A DNA stretch of 15,736 bases from an uncultured Faecalibacterium sp. (lineage in GTDB: Bacteria > Bacillota > Clostridia > Oscillospirales > Ruminococcaceae). Positions within the stretch are counted from its first letter, which is position 1, and every line of letters starts with the position of its first letter. Under the pieces are notes generated by a model. It ran no database searches, had not been told where the DNA came from, and saw only the letters and a list, made by a program, of their open reading frames with translations. The stretch covers positions 1-15,736 of the forward strand of contig CAAHET010000118.1 of NCBI GenBank assembly GCA_900772565.1, given 5' to 3'. Below, one piece after another: positions 8,401 through 14,486 of this stretch. The position numbers were made by a program, and so were the translations under genes.

Positions 8401-9724
8401 TAAAACAGCTTATGGCTACGTTAAAAAGTATCTGGACGAGCGGCAGCGCACCGTGAACCACGCCGAGGAAAACCGCCTGACGCTGGGCTGCACCGGTGTC
8501 AAGCGTACCACCGGCCAGCACCCCGGCGGCATGGTCGTTGTGCCGGACACCTACGAGATCTACGATTTCTGTCCCATCCAGCACCCGGCAGATGATGTGG
8601 CGGGTGGTCTGCTGACCACCCATTTCGAGTTCAAGTACCTGCACGACACCCTGCTCAAGCTGGACGAGCTGGGCCACGATATGCCCACCTTCTATAAATA
8701 TTTTGAGGAATACACCGGCATCCCGGTGGACAGCATCCCCATGAACGACCCCAAGGTGTACAGCCTGCTGACCAGCCCGGAAGCGCTGGGCGTGACCCCG
8801 GAGCAGATTGACAGCCAGACCGGCACCTTCGGCATCCCGGAAATGGGCACGAATTTCGTGCGCGGAATGCTGGTAGAAGCACGGCCTAAAAATTTCTCGG
8901 AACTGATCCAGATTTCCGGTCTGTCCCATGGCACGGACGTGTGGACGGGCAACGCGGACGAACTGATCCGCAGCGGCACCTGTACCATTGCAGAGGTCAT
9001 CGGCTGCCGTGACAGCATCATGCTGTACCTGCTGCGCAAGGGGCTGGAGCCCAAGATGGCCTTTGATATCATGGAGGCCGTGCGTAAGGGCAAAGTGGCC
9101 AAGGGCGGCTTCCAGCCGGGCTGGGAGGAAGCCATGCGGGAGCACGAGGTACCGGACTGGTATATCGAAAGCTGCCGCAAGATCAAGTATATGTTCCCCA
9201 AGGCCCATGCTGTGGCCTACCTGATGAGTGCCATCCGGCTGATGTGGTACAAGATCTACAAGCCGCAGGCGTTCTATGCGGTGTACTTTACCGTGCGCGG
9301 CGACGATATCGACTACGAAGCCGCTATCGGCGGCGCTGCCGTGGCGCGCGCCCACATGGAAGCGGTCAAGCGCCGCCTGAAAGAGGAAAAGAACGCCAAG
9401 GACGAGGACGTACTGGTCAGCTTGCAGTTGGTCAACGAGATGCTGAGCCGCGGGTACGAGTTTTTGCCCATCGAGCTGGGCAAGAGCCGCGGCTCCAAGT
9501 ATGTGGTGGAGGACGACAAGGTGCGCCTGCCCTTCAGCGCCCTGAAGGGCTTGGGCGGTGCCGCCGCCGATGCGCTGGAGCGGGTGACTATCCACGGAGA
9601 GGAATATATCTCGGTGGAGGAATTACAGCAGGCTTCCGGTGTGGGCAGCGGCATTCTGGACCGTCTGCGTCAGGTGGGCGCACTGGGCGACCTGCCCGAG
9701 AGCAGTCAGGTAAGCTTTTTCTGA
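5435..9724 (+). CDS. polC: DNA polymerase III, PolC-type alpha subunit with built-in 3'-5' exonuclease
   Basis: The main replicative polymerase of low-GC-type Gram-positive bacteria; 1429 residues, as expected. Domains in order: an N-terminal region (1 to about 190); an OB-fold (about 205-305) containing GDVFFTEVKG; a PHP domain beginning ELHLHTKLSSMDGF (H322, H324) and split by the proofreading exonuclease; and the exonuclease itself at about 408-575, with D413 and E415 in DTETTG, D499 in HAFDMRFL, and H552 and D557 in HRACED. The polymerase core follows, with GSRGSVGSS, a four-Cys zinc motif starting CPKC at C898 and ending CPHC, PDIDLNFSGEYQ (catalytic D952, D954) and LLKLDELGHD (D1077). 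All catalytic residues are present. The start is GTG at 5435, supported by AAGGAG at 5421-5426. It ends the operon and is followed directly by a strong terminator. Confidence 0.98.
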   Translation: MKPLVSQLWPQFMADPDFAACFGQVIVEHARMLRQDRQVEFTLRSAAPLDQNLCARLLASLQPDYEGFELKIKNLFGYAMLDEHALRTLLEDMKRDGVPINGFLDRSSISITGQNITVGVCHGTKFLQEMGFEELLAKRIAEHTGVTPKVTLQSAVTAAEQQQMEEKLERKIAPPVVKFEKKNTAPSIKVEGLNLTDKPVTIFHGKMFTPKNLTPLKDLGGEGGKCMIWGDVFFTEVKGNYRKIYTVSITDYTGSINLKVRAQEGEDCSKWEGIGKGSTVIVRGDCSYDKYEHDYIVYPYDVLIVERKKREDTAPEKRVELHLHTKLSSMDGFCDPGGIVKLAHRMGHPAIAITDHGVCQGYPEAMLAADDIRKKDPDFKLIYGCEAYFVDDMVPCVYGVKDQPLDGEFCVFDTETTGLDPGVEYLTEIGAVIIRNGEVVEEFDTFVKPGKPITPKITELTGITNEMVADAPGEKEALEAFLAFAGDRILVGHNVHAFDMRFLRAAAKRSGIKLEPTYIDTLTMAQTMYPGLHNYKQGTINKHLELPTYEAHRACEDSAALGRIFCVMLNDLAEKEVTKVSEINTGLGGNREVLKKKYYHLIILVKNQMGLKNLYKIVSEAHVNYFFKKPRVPRSLLNKYRDGLLLTSACEAGELYRAIVDGTSYEELKKIAAYYDILEIQPLGNNAYMVRDGKVDSEERIKEFNRTVIKLGEDLHKPVIATGDVHFTEPEDAIYRAVLQAGNGFKDADNQPPLFFRTTQDMLAQFYYLPKEKAYEVVVKNPRKIAAMIDNNVRAIPRGTYPPSIEGAEQQLRDATWEHAKRDYGAPLPEIVEKRLQKELDSICGHGYAVLYVIAVKLVAYSNAGGYQVGSRGSVGSSAVAHFSGISEVNSLPPHYRCPKCKHSEFITDGSVDDGFDLPDKNCPHCGTRMLVDGHDIPFETFLGFYGDKEPDIDLNFSGEYQSNVHRYTEELFGKANVFKAGTVSGIQDKTAYGYVKKYLDERQRTVNHAEENRLTLGCTGVKRTTGQHPGGMVVVPDTYEIYDFCPIQHPADDVAGGLLTTHFEFKYLHDTLLKLDELGHDMPTFYKYFEEYTGIPVDSIPMNDPKVYSLLTSPEALGVTPEQIDSQTGTFGIPEMGTNFVRGMLVEARPKNFSELIQISGLSHGTDVWTGNADELIRSGTCTIAEVIGCRDSIMLYLLRKGLEPKMAFDIMEAVRKGKVAKGGFQPGWEEAMREHEVPDWYIESCRKIKYMFPKAHAVAYLMSAIRLMWYKIYKPQAFYAVYFTVRGDDIDYEAAIGGAAVARAHMEAVKRRLKEEKNAKDEDVLVSLQLVNEMLSRGYEFLPIELGKSRGSKYVVEDDKVRLPFSALKGLGGAAADALERVTIHGEEYISVEELQQASGVGSGILDRLRQVGALGDLPESSQVSFF

Positions 9725-9730
9725 GAAACA

Positions 9731-9766
9731 AAGGCCGTTGCACAGATTTTGTGCAGCGGCCTTTTA
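9731..9766 (+). terminator. polC intrinsic terminator
   Basis: A 14-bp stem joins AAGGCCGTTGCACA (9731-9744) to 9750-9763 around the loop GATTT, and runs into a short T-rich end (to 9766). One pair is U-G on the + strand and would be A/C on the - strand, so the hairpin is built for rightward transcription. It starts 7 bases after the polC stop. Confidence 0.88.
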
Positions 9767-9840
9767 TCAGGTCTGGACGATTTTGAATGCCCGCCGCGTG
9801 CGCTTTGGGCATTTTCAGCGGAAGAATTTTTTATAATTTC

Positions 9841-9880
9841 CAAGTCGGGAAGTTCTGCGGAACTTCCCGACTTGCTTTTT
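9841..9880 (+). terminator. Second rightward hairpin, perfect 15-bp palindrome with T-run
   Basis: CAAGTCGGGAAGTTC (9841-9855) and its exact complement (9860-9874) enclose the loop TGCG and are followed by CTTTTT (9875-9880). On the other strand the tail would be GAAATTATAA, so the T-run assigns it to + strand transcription. It would catch readthrough past the polC terminator. Such a perfect, GC-balanced repeat may also be one copy of a dispersed genomic palindrome. Confidence 0.7.
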
Positions 9881-9930
9881 AACAAGACAAAGAGACTGCC
9901 GCACGGAATACCATGCAGCAGTCTCTTTGT
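9881..9930 (-). terminator. fakA-side terminator (leftward)
   Basis: A 20-bp inverted repeat joins 9887-9906 to 9911-9930 around the 4-base loop 9907-9910. Read on the + strand it has two C/A mismatches (9900 with 9917, 9904 with 9913). On the - strand both become G-U pairs, giving an unbroken stem. The leftward RNA continues UCUUUGUCUUGUU, a moderately U-rich tail. It lies 37 bases beyond the stop of the FakA-like gene. Confidence 0.75.
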
Positions 9931-9966
9931 GTTTTGTGATAATGTCAAATCAGGGCAGGGGAGTGC

Positions 9967-11661
9967 TTACTCCACGCTGATCATATAGTAGTAAACGGGC
10001 TGGCCGCCGCGGATGTGGCTTACTTCCACATGATTGGGGCACTTTGCCTTTACGATCTCGGTAACCTTTTCGGCGTCCTCGTCGCTCACGTCACAGCCGG
10101 AAATGATGGTGACAAAGCTGGAATCCTTCTTGCACATATTGCGTGCCAGACGGTAGGTGGCCTTGGTGATATCGGTGGAGGTGGAAACGATCTTGCCGTT
10201 CTCCAGCGCCATGATCTCGCCCTTGCGGATGCGCTTGCCGTCATACTCGCTGTCGCGGGCGGCGTAGGTGATCAGACCGGTGGACACCTTGTCGGCAGCA
10301 GCCATCATGTTGATGGTGTTGGTTTCGGCATTCACAGAGGGGTCAAAGTTCAGCAGTGCGGTAATGCCCATGGGCACGGTGCGGGTGGGCAGCACCACCA
10401 CCTGACGGTCAGCCAGCTTCTGTGCCTGCTCGGCAGCCATGATGATGTTCTTGTTGTTGGGCAGCACGAACACGGTCTTGGCAGGCACACTCTGGATGGC
10501 TGCCAGAATATCCTCGGTGGAGGGGTTCATGGTCTGACCGCCGGACACCACAGCGTCTGCTGCCAGATCGGTGAATACAGCCTTCAGGCCCTCACCGGCG
10601 GCAACAGCCACAAAGCCGTAGTCGCGGCTGGGGTCCACGGCAGCATAGATGAACTCGCTGGCCTGAGAGGGAGCCTTTTCGGCAGAAGCCTGCTTTTCAA
10701 GGCTCTTGCCCTGCTTCTGGCGAGCAAGGAACTGCTCGTGCATATTCTCGATCTTGAAGTTGGTCAGGTAGCCGTACTTGATGGCTTCGCTCAGGATCTT
10801 GCCGGGGTCGGCGGTGTGAACGTGCAGGTTGATGACGTCGTCATCCTCAATGCAGACCACGCTGTCGCCGTTGGACTCTGCAAAGGCGCGCATCTTGGCG
10901 GCGCTGGCACCCTCGTACTTATTGATGAGGAACTGGGTGCAGTAGCCGTTGGTAATGTCCTCCACCTTCATCAGGTCGTCAGTGAACACGCCCTTACCGG
11001 CATTTTCGGTGGACAGCTTTGCCTTGTTGGGGGCAGCTTCGCCGCCGGCAATAATGGCCTCGCCGTGGAACACCTTGCCCATGCCCTCAAAGATGACCAT
11101 AATGCCCTGACCGCCTGCGTCCACAACGCCGGCCTTCTTCAGCACAGGCAGCAGATTGGGGGTATCCTCCAGTGCCTTCTGTCCGGCAGTCAGCACTACG
11201 TCCCACAGGGCGGGCACATCGGCGGCATCGCTGGCAGCAGCTTCCTCAGAAGCCACGCGTGCAACGGTCAGAATGGTGCCCTCGGTAGGCTTCATCACAG
11301 CCTTGTAGGCACCCTCAACGCCCTTCTGCAGAGCAGCCACGATGTCGGCAACGTCAGCCTCTTTTTTGCCTTCCAGCGCTTTGGAGAAGCCGCGGAACAG
11401 CAGGCTGGTGATAACACCGGAGTTGCCGCGCGCACCGCGCAGCATGGCAGAGGCGGCAGTCTTGGCAGCTTCGCCCACGGTGCAGCTGTCGTCCAGAGCC
11501 TCCAGCTCACGCACGGCAGCGCCCACGGTCATTCCCATGTTGGTGCCGGTGTCGCCATCCGGCACAGGGAAAACGTTCAGCTCGTCCACGCGGGAACGCT
11601 GGTTGTTGATGTTGTTGGCGCCGGAAATGATGGCGTCGCGCAGGATCTTACCAGAAATCAT
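9967..11661 (-). CDS. fakA: DAK2-domain protein, FakA/YloV family (fatty acid kinase subunit A-like)
   Basis: The 564-residue protein has the architecture of YloV/FakA. The N-terminal DhaL-like ATP-binding domain (1 to about 200) has NVFPVPDGDTGTNM at 29-42, whose Asp residues bind Mg-ATP, and GARGNSGV at 76-83. A middle domain follows, then a Lys/Ala/Ser linker at about 326-345, and a C-terminal domain ending in GGQPVYYYMISVE, a family hallmark. In Staphylococcus aureus, FakA phosphorylates fatty acids carried by FakB so that they can enter phospholipid synthesis. No fakB is in the window, so the role is inferred from the family. The start at 11661 is set by AAGGAG (11670-11675). It lies 49 bases behind the Asp23-family gene, the same pairing as yloU-yloV in B. 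subtilis, and the two are probably co-transcribed. Confidence 0.9.
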   Translation of the reverse strand: MISGKILRDAIISGANNINNQRSRVDELNVFPVPDGDTGTNMGMTVGAAVRELEALDDSCTVGEAAKTAASAMLRGARGNSGVITSLLFRGFSKALEGKKEADVADIVAALQKGVEGAYKAVMKPTEGTILTVARVASEEAAASDAADVPALWDVVLTAGQKALEDTPNLLPVLKKAGVVDAGGQGIMVIFEGMGKVFHGEAIIAGGEAAPNKAKLSTENAGKGVFTDDLMKVEDITNGYCTQFLINKYEGASAAKMRAFAESNGDSVVCIEDDDVINLHVHTADPGKILSEAIKYGYLTNFKIENMHEQFLARQKQGKSLEKQASAEKAPSQASEFIYAAVDPSRDYGFVAVAAGEGLKAVFTDLAADAVVSGGQTMNPSTEDILAAIQSVPAKTVFVLPNNKNIIMAAEQAQKLADRQVVVLPTRTVPMGITALLNFDPSVNAETNTINMMAAADKVSTGLITYAARDSEYDGKRIRKGEIMALENGKIVSTSTDITKATYRLARNMCKKDSSFVTIISGCDVSDEDAEKVTEIVKAKCPNHVEVSHIRGGQPVYYYMISVE

Positions 11662-11716
11662 TGTTTTTACTCCTTAGTAACTGGCCGGAAAAGCCCGGCT
11701 CGGGTTTGCAGACAAA

Positions 11717-12067
11717 TCAGGCGATGACGTCATCCACGGACACCACCACACGGGCGACCTTCAGCCCGGTGGCCTGCTCCACCTCGTCCTTGACGCGGTG
11801 GGAGATACTGCGGGCGGCGGTGGAAATGTTCAGACCGTAGCTGACGGCAATGTGCAGCTCGATGACCAGACGCCCATTCTGCTGGGTCACGCGCACACCC
11901 TTTTCCGGGTAATCGGAACCGTATACCATGCTTTTCACAGCGTCAGTCATATCACGGGGAGCCATGGCAGCAACGCCGTAGCACTGTTTGGTGGCTTCAC
12001 CCACCAGGGTGGAAAAATACCCATCAGTAAAGCTGACATTCCCAAGCGGGAAACGGGAAGTGATCAT
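11717..12067 (-). CDS. Asp23/Gls24 family protein (YloU-like, DUF322)
   Basis: Small protein of 116 residues. The family pattern is clear: a GNVSFTDGYFSTLVGEATKQCYGV opening (residues 9-32), a central LVIELHIAVSYGLNI strand-rich part and a VKDEVEQATGLKVARVVVSVDDV end. Members have no known enzymatic activity. Asp23 of S. aureus is membrane-associated through a partner and linked to envelope stress, and YloU is encoded next to YloV. There is no signal peptide or membrane helix. ATG 12067 is preceded by AAAGGAG (12078-12084) with a 10-base spacing. A plausible promoter lies about 100 bases upstream, making this the first gene of a two-gene unit with the FakA-like gene. Confidence 0.88.
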   Translation of the reverse strand: MITSRFPLGNVSFTDGYFSTLVGEATKQCYGVAAMAPRDMTDAVKSMVYGSDYPEKGVRVTQQNGRLVIELHIAVSYGLNISTAARSISHRVKDEVEQATGLKVARVVVSVDDVIA

Positions 12068-12168
12068 AGTCGCTCTGCTCCTTTATGTTATTTTTCATAA
12101 AAATACACGCAAGGGTCGGGGGCGTTGGCTGTGCAAAACAAAGCTTGCCTCAGATAAACACCCACCCT

Positions 12169-12197
12169 ATTATACAACTTTGCACCGTGGTTGTACA
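12169..12197 (-). promoter_or_regulatory. Promoter of the Asp23-fakA unit with inverted repeat in spacer
   Basis: On the - strand, TATAAT (12169-12174) lies 17 bases downstream of TGTACA (12192-12197), which matches TTGACA at four of six positions. The start point would be near 12162, giving a leader of about 95 bases. That leader includes an A/T hairpin (12089-12105) just before the ribosome binding site. TACAAC (12173-12178) and GTTGTA (12190-12195) form an inverted repeat across the promoter spacer that could be an operator. Confidence 0.65.
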
Positions 12198-12408
12198 GTT
12201 CAAATTGTTGGATTTACCGCTTTTTGCCCTCTTTTTGCATGGTTTTTGTAAAGAAAAAAGAGTAAACTGCCCTCGACTGTCCTCGCGCTGTTTTGCGCAG
12301 CGGGCGTGGTATGCTGAAGGCAGGCTGTGCGGAACCCATCAAAACGGAAAGTATGACAAATAAAGAAAAACAATCTGTGAATAAAATATAAAAGCTTCCT
12401 TGTCTGGC

Positions 12409-12437
12409 TTTCTTTATCTATGGAAAAGTGCTAAAAT
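12409..12437 (+). promoter_or_regulatory. Possible promoter for the CBS-domain gene
   Basis: TAAAAT (12432-12437) fits a -10 element, with TTTCTT 17 bases upstream as a poor -35. It lies in the only strongly A/T-rich stretch before the gene and would give a leader of about 135 bases. The weak -35 makes this tentative. Confidence 0.3.
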
Positions 12438-12448
12438 AGAAAAAGAGA

Positions 12449-12477
12449 GGAAAAGGGGCAGTCAACCCCCTTTTTCC
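12449..12477 (+). promoter_or_regulatory. Hairpin with T-run in the CBS gene leader (possible attenuator)
   Basis: GGAAAAGGGG (12449-12458) pairs with CCCCTTTTTCC (12467-12477), with one bulged T and the 8-base loop CAGTCAAC. The G/C part of the stem is directly followed by TTTTT, as in a short intrinsic terminator. It lies between the candidate promoter and the gene. Confidence 0.4.
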
Positions 12478-12522
12478 ATGATACTTCCCGGAATACGCCG
12501 GACGCACGGCACATTACATAGC

Positions 12523-12554
12523 GCAGGCAGACCGTCCCAACCGGTGCTGCCTGC
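12523..12554 (+). promoter_or_regulatory. Hairpin just upstream of the CBS gene ribosome binding site
   Basis: GCAGGCAG (12523-12530) pairs with CTGCCTGC (12547-12554). The stem continues inward as ACCG (12531-12534) with CGGT (12542-12545), one bulged G and a 7-base loop. It is followed by an A-run (12555-12561), so it is not a rightward terminator. The ribosome binding site AGGAG is at 12568-12572. Confidence 0.5.
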
Positions 12555-12580
12555 AAAAAAATGCGATAGGAGTTGTTGGC

Positions 12581-13036
12581 ATGAACATTCTCTTTTTTCT
12601 TTCCCCCAAGCAGGATCTGATGTACGTTTACGATGATTTTACTCTCCGGCAGACGCTGGAAAAGTGGGAAAATAACCGCTACGCCTCCATTCCGGTGCTG
12701 AACCGCAAAGGCGAATATGTGGGCACGCTGACCGAGGGCGATATCCTGTGGGGACTGAAAAAATACCATGGTCTGGATCTGGAAGCCGCCGAGGACATCC
12801 CCATCTCAGAGTTTGCGCATAAGCGGGACTACAAGGCCGTCACGGTGACCACCAGCATGGATGAACTGGTGGAAGCCGCCATGAACCAGAACTTTGTCCC
12901 GGTGGTGGATGACCGGGGCAGCTTTATCGGCATCGTGCGGCGGCAGGCCATCATCCGCTACTGCTACGATAAGTCCCGCAAGATCGAAATGACCCGCACC
13001 GGCCGCCCCGTAAAGGAACTGGCTGGCGTACATTAA
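12581..13036 (+). CDS. Two-CBS-domain protein (possible nucleotide sensor, CbpB/DarB-like)
   Basis: A stand-alone protein of 151 residues made of two CBS motifs. The first runs from about 8 to 75, with the pattern YASIPVLNRKGEYVGTLTEGDIL. The second runs from about 78 to 140, with VPVVDDRGSFIGIVRRQAII. It has no catalytic domain, signal peptide or membrane segment. CBS pairs commonly bind adenine nucleotides. Its size, and the second repeat ending GIVRRQAIIRY, recall the Firmicutes c-di-AMP-binding proteins CbpB (Listeria) and DarB/YkuL (B. subtilis), but that ligand is only a guess from memory of the family. The start at 12581 is set by AGGAG (12568-12572). It is a single-gene unit in a divergent/convergent setting with a structured leader, ending in a shared bidirectional terminator. 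Confidence 0.85.
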   Translation: MNILFFLSPKQDLMYVYDDFTLRQTLEKWENNRYASIPVLNRKGEYVGTLTEGDILWGLKKYHGLDLEAAEDIPISEFAHKRDYKAVTVTTSMDELVEAAMNQNFVPVVDDRGSFIGIVRRQAIIRYCYDKSRKIEMTRTGRPVKELAGVH

Positions 13037-13037
13037 A

Positions 13038-13088
13038 ACACAAAATGAGGGCGCTGCACGGTAAATGTGCAGCGCCCTCATTGCTATT
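13038..13088. terminator. Bidirectional terminator between the CBS gene and nfnB
   Basis: A perfect 16-bp stem, AATGAGGGCGCTGCAC (13044-13059) with 13067-13082, closes a 7-base loop. Both tails are U-rich: rightward UUGCUAUUUA, leftward UUGUGUUUUAAUG. It lies in the 54 bases between the stops of two convergent genes, so it can serve both. Confidence 0.9.
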
Positions 13089-13090
13089 TA

Positions 13091-14485
13091 TTACTTATTG
13101 CGGATGTACTCGTCCATAGCCTTTGCAGCTGCCTTACCGGCACCCATGGCTTTAATGACGGTAGCAGCGCCGGTCACGGCGTCGCCACCGGCGTACACGC
13201 CGTCGCGGCTGGTCTTGCCCTCGTCGCCCTCGGTCACGATGCAGCCGTGCTTGTTGGTCTCCAGACCCGGGGTGGTGGAGCGGATCAGCGGGTTGGGGCT
13301 GGTACCCAGGCTCATGATCACGGTGTCCACGTCCAGCTCAAACTCGCTGCCCTGCTTTTCAATGGGGCGGCGGCGGCCGGAAGCATCCGGCTCACCCAGC
13401 TCCATCTCGATGCAGGTCATGGAGTGCACAAAGCCGTCCTCGTCCGGGTGGATGGCAACGGGGTTGCACAGGGTCTTGAAGATGATGCCCTCTTCCTCGG
13501 CGTGCTCCACCTCTTCCTTACGGGCGGGCAGCTCAGCCATGCCGCGGCGGTAGACGATGTACACGCTCTCGGCACCCAGACGCAGGGCGCTGCGGGCAGC
13601 GTCCATGGCCACGTTGCCGCCGCCCACAACGGCGACCTTCTTGCCGGTGCGGATGGGGGTCTTGCTGGTGGGCAGGTAAGCCTTCATCAGGTTGGAGCGG
13701 GTCAGGAACTCGTTGGCAGAGTACACGCCCTTCAGGCTCTCGCCGGGGATGTTCATGAAGCGGGGCAGACCGGCGCCGGAGCCTACGAACACAGCCTCGT
13801 AGCCGTATTCGCCCATCAGCTCGTCAATGGTCAGCACCTTGCCGATGACCATGTTGCACTCAAAATCCACGCCCATCTTCTTCAGGCCGTCGATCTCCTG
13901 CTGGACGATGGCCTTGGGCAGACGGAACTCGGGGATGCCGTACATCAGCACACCGCCTGCAACGTGCAGAGCTTCGTAAACGGTCACCTTGTAGCCCAGC
14001 TTTGCCAGATCACCGGCGGCGGTCAGACCGGCAGGGCCTGCGCCGATGATGGCAACCTTATGGCCGTTCCACTCCGGTACGATGGGTGCGGTGTGCACAT
14101 TCTCGCGGTGCCAGTCGGCTACAAAGCGCTCCAGACGGCCAATGGCCACCGGCTCGTTCTTGATGCCGCGGGTGCACTTGCCCTCGCACTGGCTCTCCTG
14201 CGGACAGACACGACCGCAGACGGCAGGCAGGGAAGAGGAGCGGTTGATCACCTGATAGGCGGCCTCAAAGTCGCCCTCTGCAACATGTGCGATAAACTCC
14301 GGGATGTCGATGCCCACGGGGCAGCCGGACTGGCAGGGCTTGTTCTTGCAGCCGATGCAGCGCTTGGCCTCGTTCACGGCCATCTCGGCGGTGTAGCCCA
14401 GAGCCACTTCCTTAAAGTTCTTGTTGCGGACGTTGGGGTCCTGCGTGGGCATGGGGCACTTTTTGGGGTCCATATTGAAAGCCAT
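13091..14485 (-). CDS. nfnB: NfnB: NADH-dependent ferredoxin:NADP+ oxidoreductase large subunit (GltD/GltA-like)
   Basis: Flavin and iron-sulfur subunit of 464 residues. The N-terminal ferredoxin-like domain has Cys at 43, 46, 51, 55, 90, 94, 100 and 104, enough for two [4Fe-4S] clusters. IIGAGPAGLTAAG (146-158) is the FAD-binding fold, and VVGGGNVAMDAARSA (286-300) is the NADPH-binding fold. The tail YAGGDAVTGAATVIKAMG completes the FAD site. Many databases call such proteins NADPH-dependent glutamate synthase small chain. The nfnA partner next door and the lack of a glutamate synthase large chain favour NfnB, which couples NADPH, NADH and ferredoxin by electron bifurcation. I placed the start at 14485 (MAFNMDPKKC), preceded by AGGAGG inside the end of nfnA, and not at upstream in-frame ATGs that overlap nfnA by up to 140 bases. 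The nfnA stop is one base away, so translation is probably coupled. Confidence 0.9.
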   Translation of the reverse strand: MAFNMDPKKCPMPTQDPNVRNKNFKEVALGYTAEMAVNEAKRCIGCKNKPCQSGCPVGIDIPEFIAHVAEGDFEAAYQVINRSSSLPAVCGRVCPQESQCEGKCTRGIKNEPVAIGRLERFVADWHRENVHTAPIVPEWNGHKVAIIGAGPAGLTAAGDLAKLGYKVTVYEALHVAGGVLMYGIPEFRLPKAIVQQEIDGLKKMGVDFECNMVIGKVLTIDELMGEYGYEAVFVGSGAGLPRFMNIPGESLKGVYSANEFLTRSNLMKAYLPTSKTPIRTGKKVAVVGGGNVAMDAARSALRLGAESVYIVYRRGMAELPARKEEVEHAEEEGIIFKTLCNPVAIHPDEDGFVHSMTCIEMELGEPDASGRRRPIEKQGSEFELDVDTVIMSLGTSPNPLIRSTTPGLETNKHGCIVTEGDEGKTSRDGVYAGGDAVTGAATVIKAMGAGKAAAKAMDEYIRNK

Positions 14486-14486
14486 T

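Larger units (their letters stand above)
12198..12580. other. Intergenic region between divergent Asp23 and CBS genes
   Basis: No credible gene is seen here; short open frames lack ribosome binding sites and any recognisable product. The part from 12350 to 12450 is strikingly A/T-rich compared with the rest of the window, as expected for a promoter zone. The part from 12449 to 12554 carries two hairpins listed separately. Confidence 0.6.

Noticed and set aside
5363..9595. A 1410-codon open frame antisense to polC
   Set aside because: It mirrors polC codons in a GC-rich gene, where third-position bias removes stop codons on the other strand. Its product is Leu/Val/His/Gln-rich with no recognisable domain, and polC itself has every catalytic motif.
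9805..9837. A TATAAT at 9832-9837 suggesting a small RNA promoter before the 9841 palindrome
   Set aside because: No -35 element at 16-18 bases is present, and the predicted start would fall inside the hairpin stem.
10015..11727. A 570-codon open frame on the + strand antisense to the FakA-like gene
   Set aside because: The product is rich in His, Gly and Val, with no family resemblance, and it covers a gene with clear DhaL and C-terminal motifs and a good ribosome binding site. It is a shadow frame.
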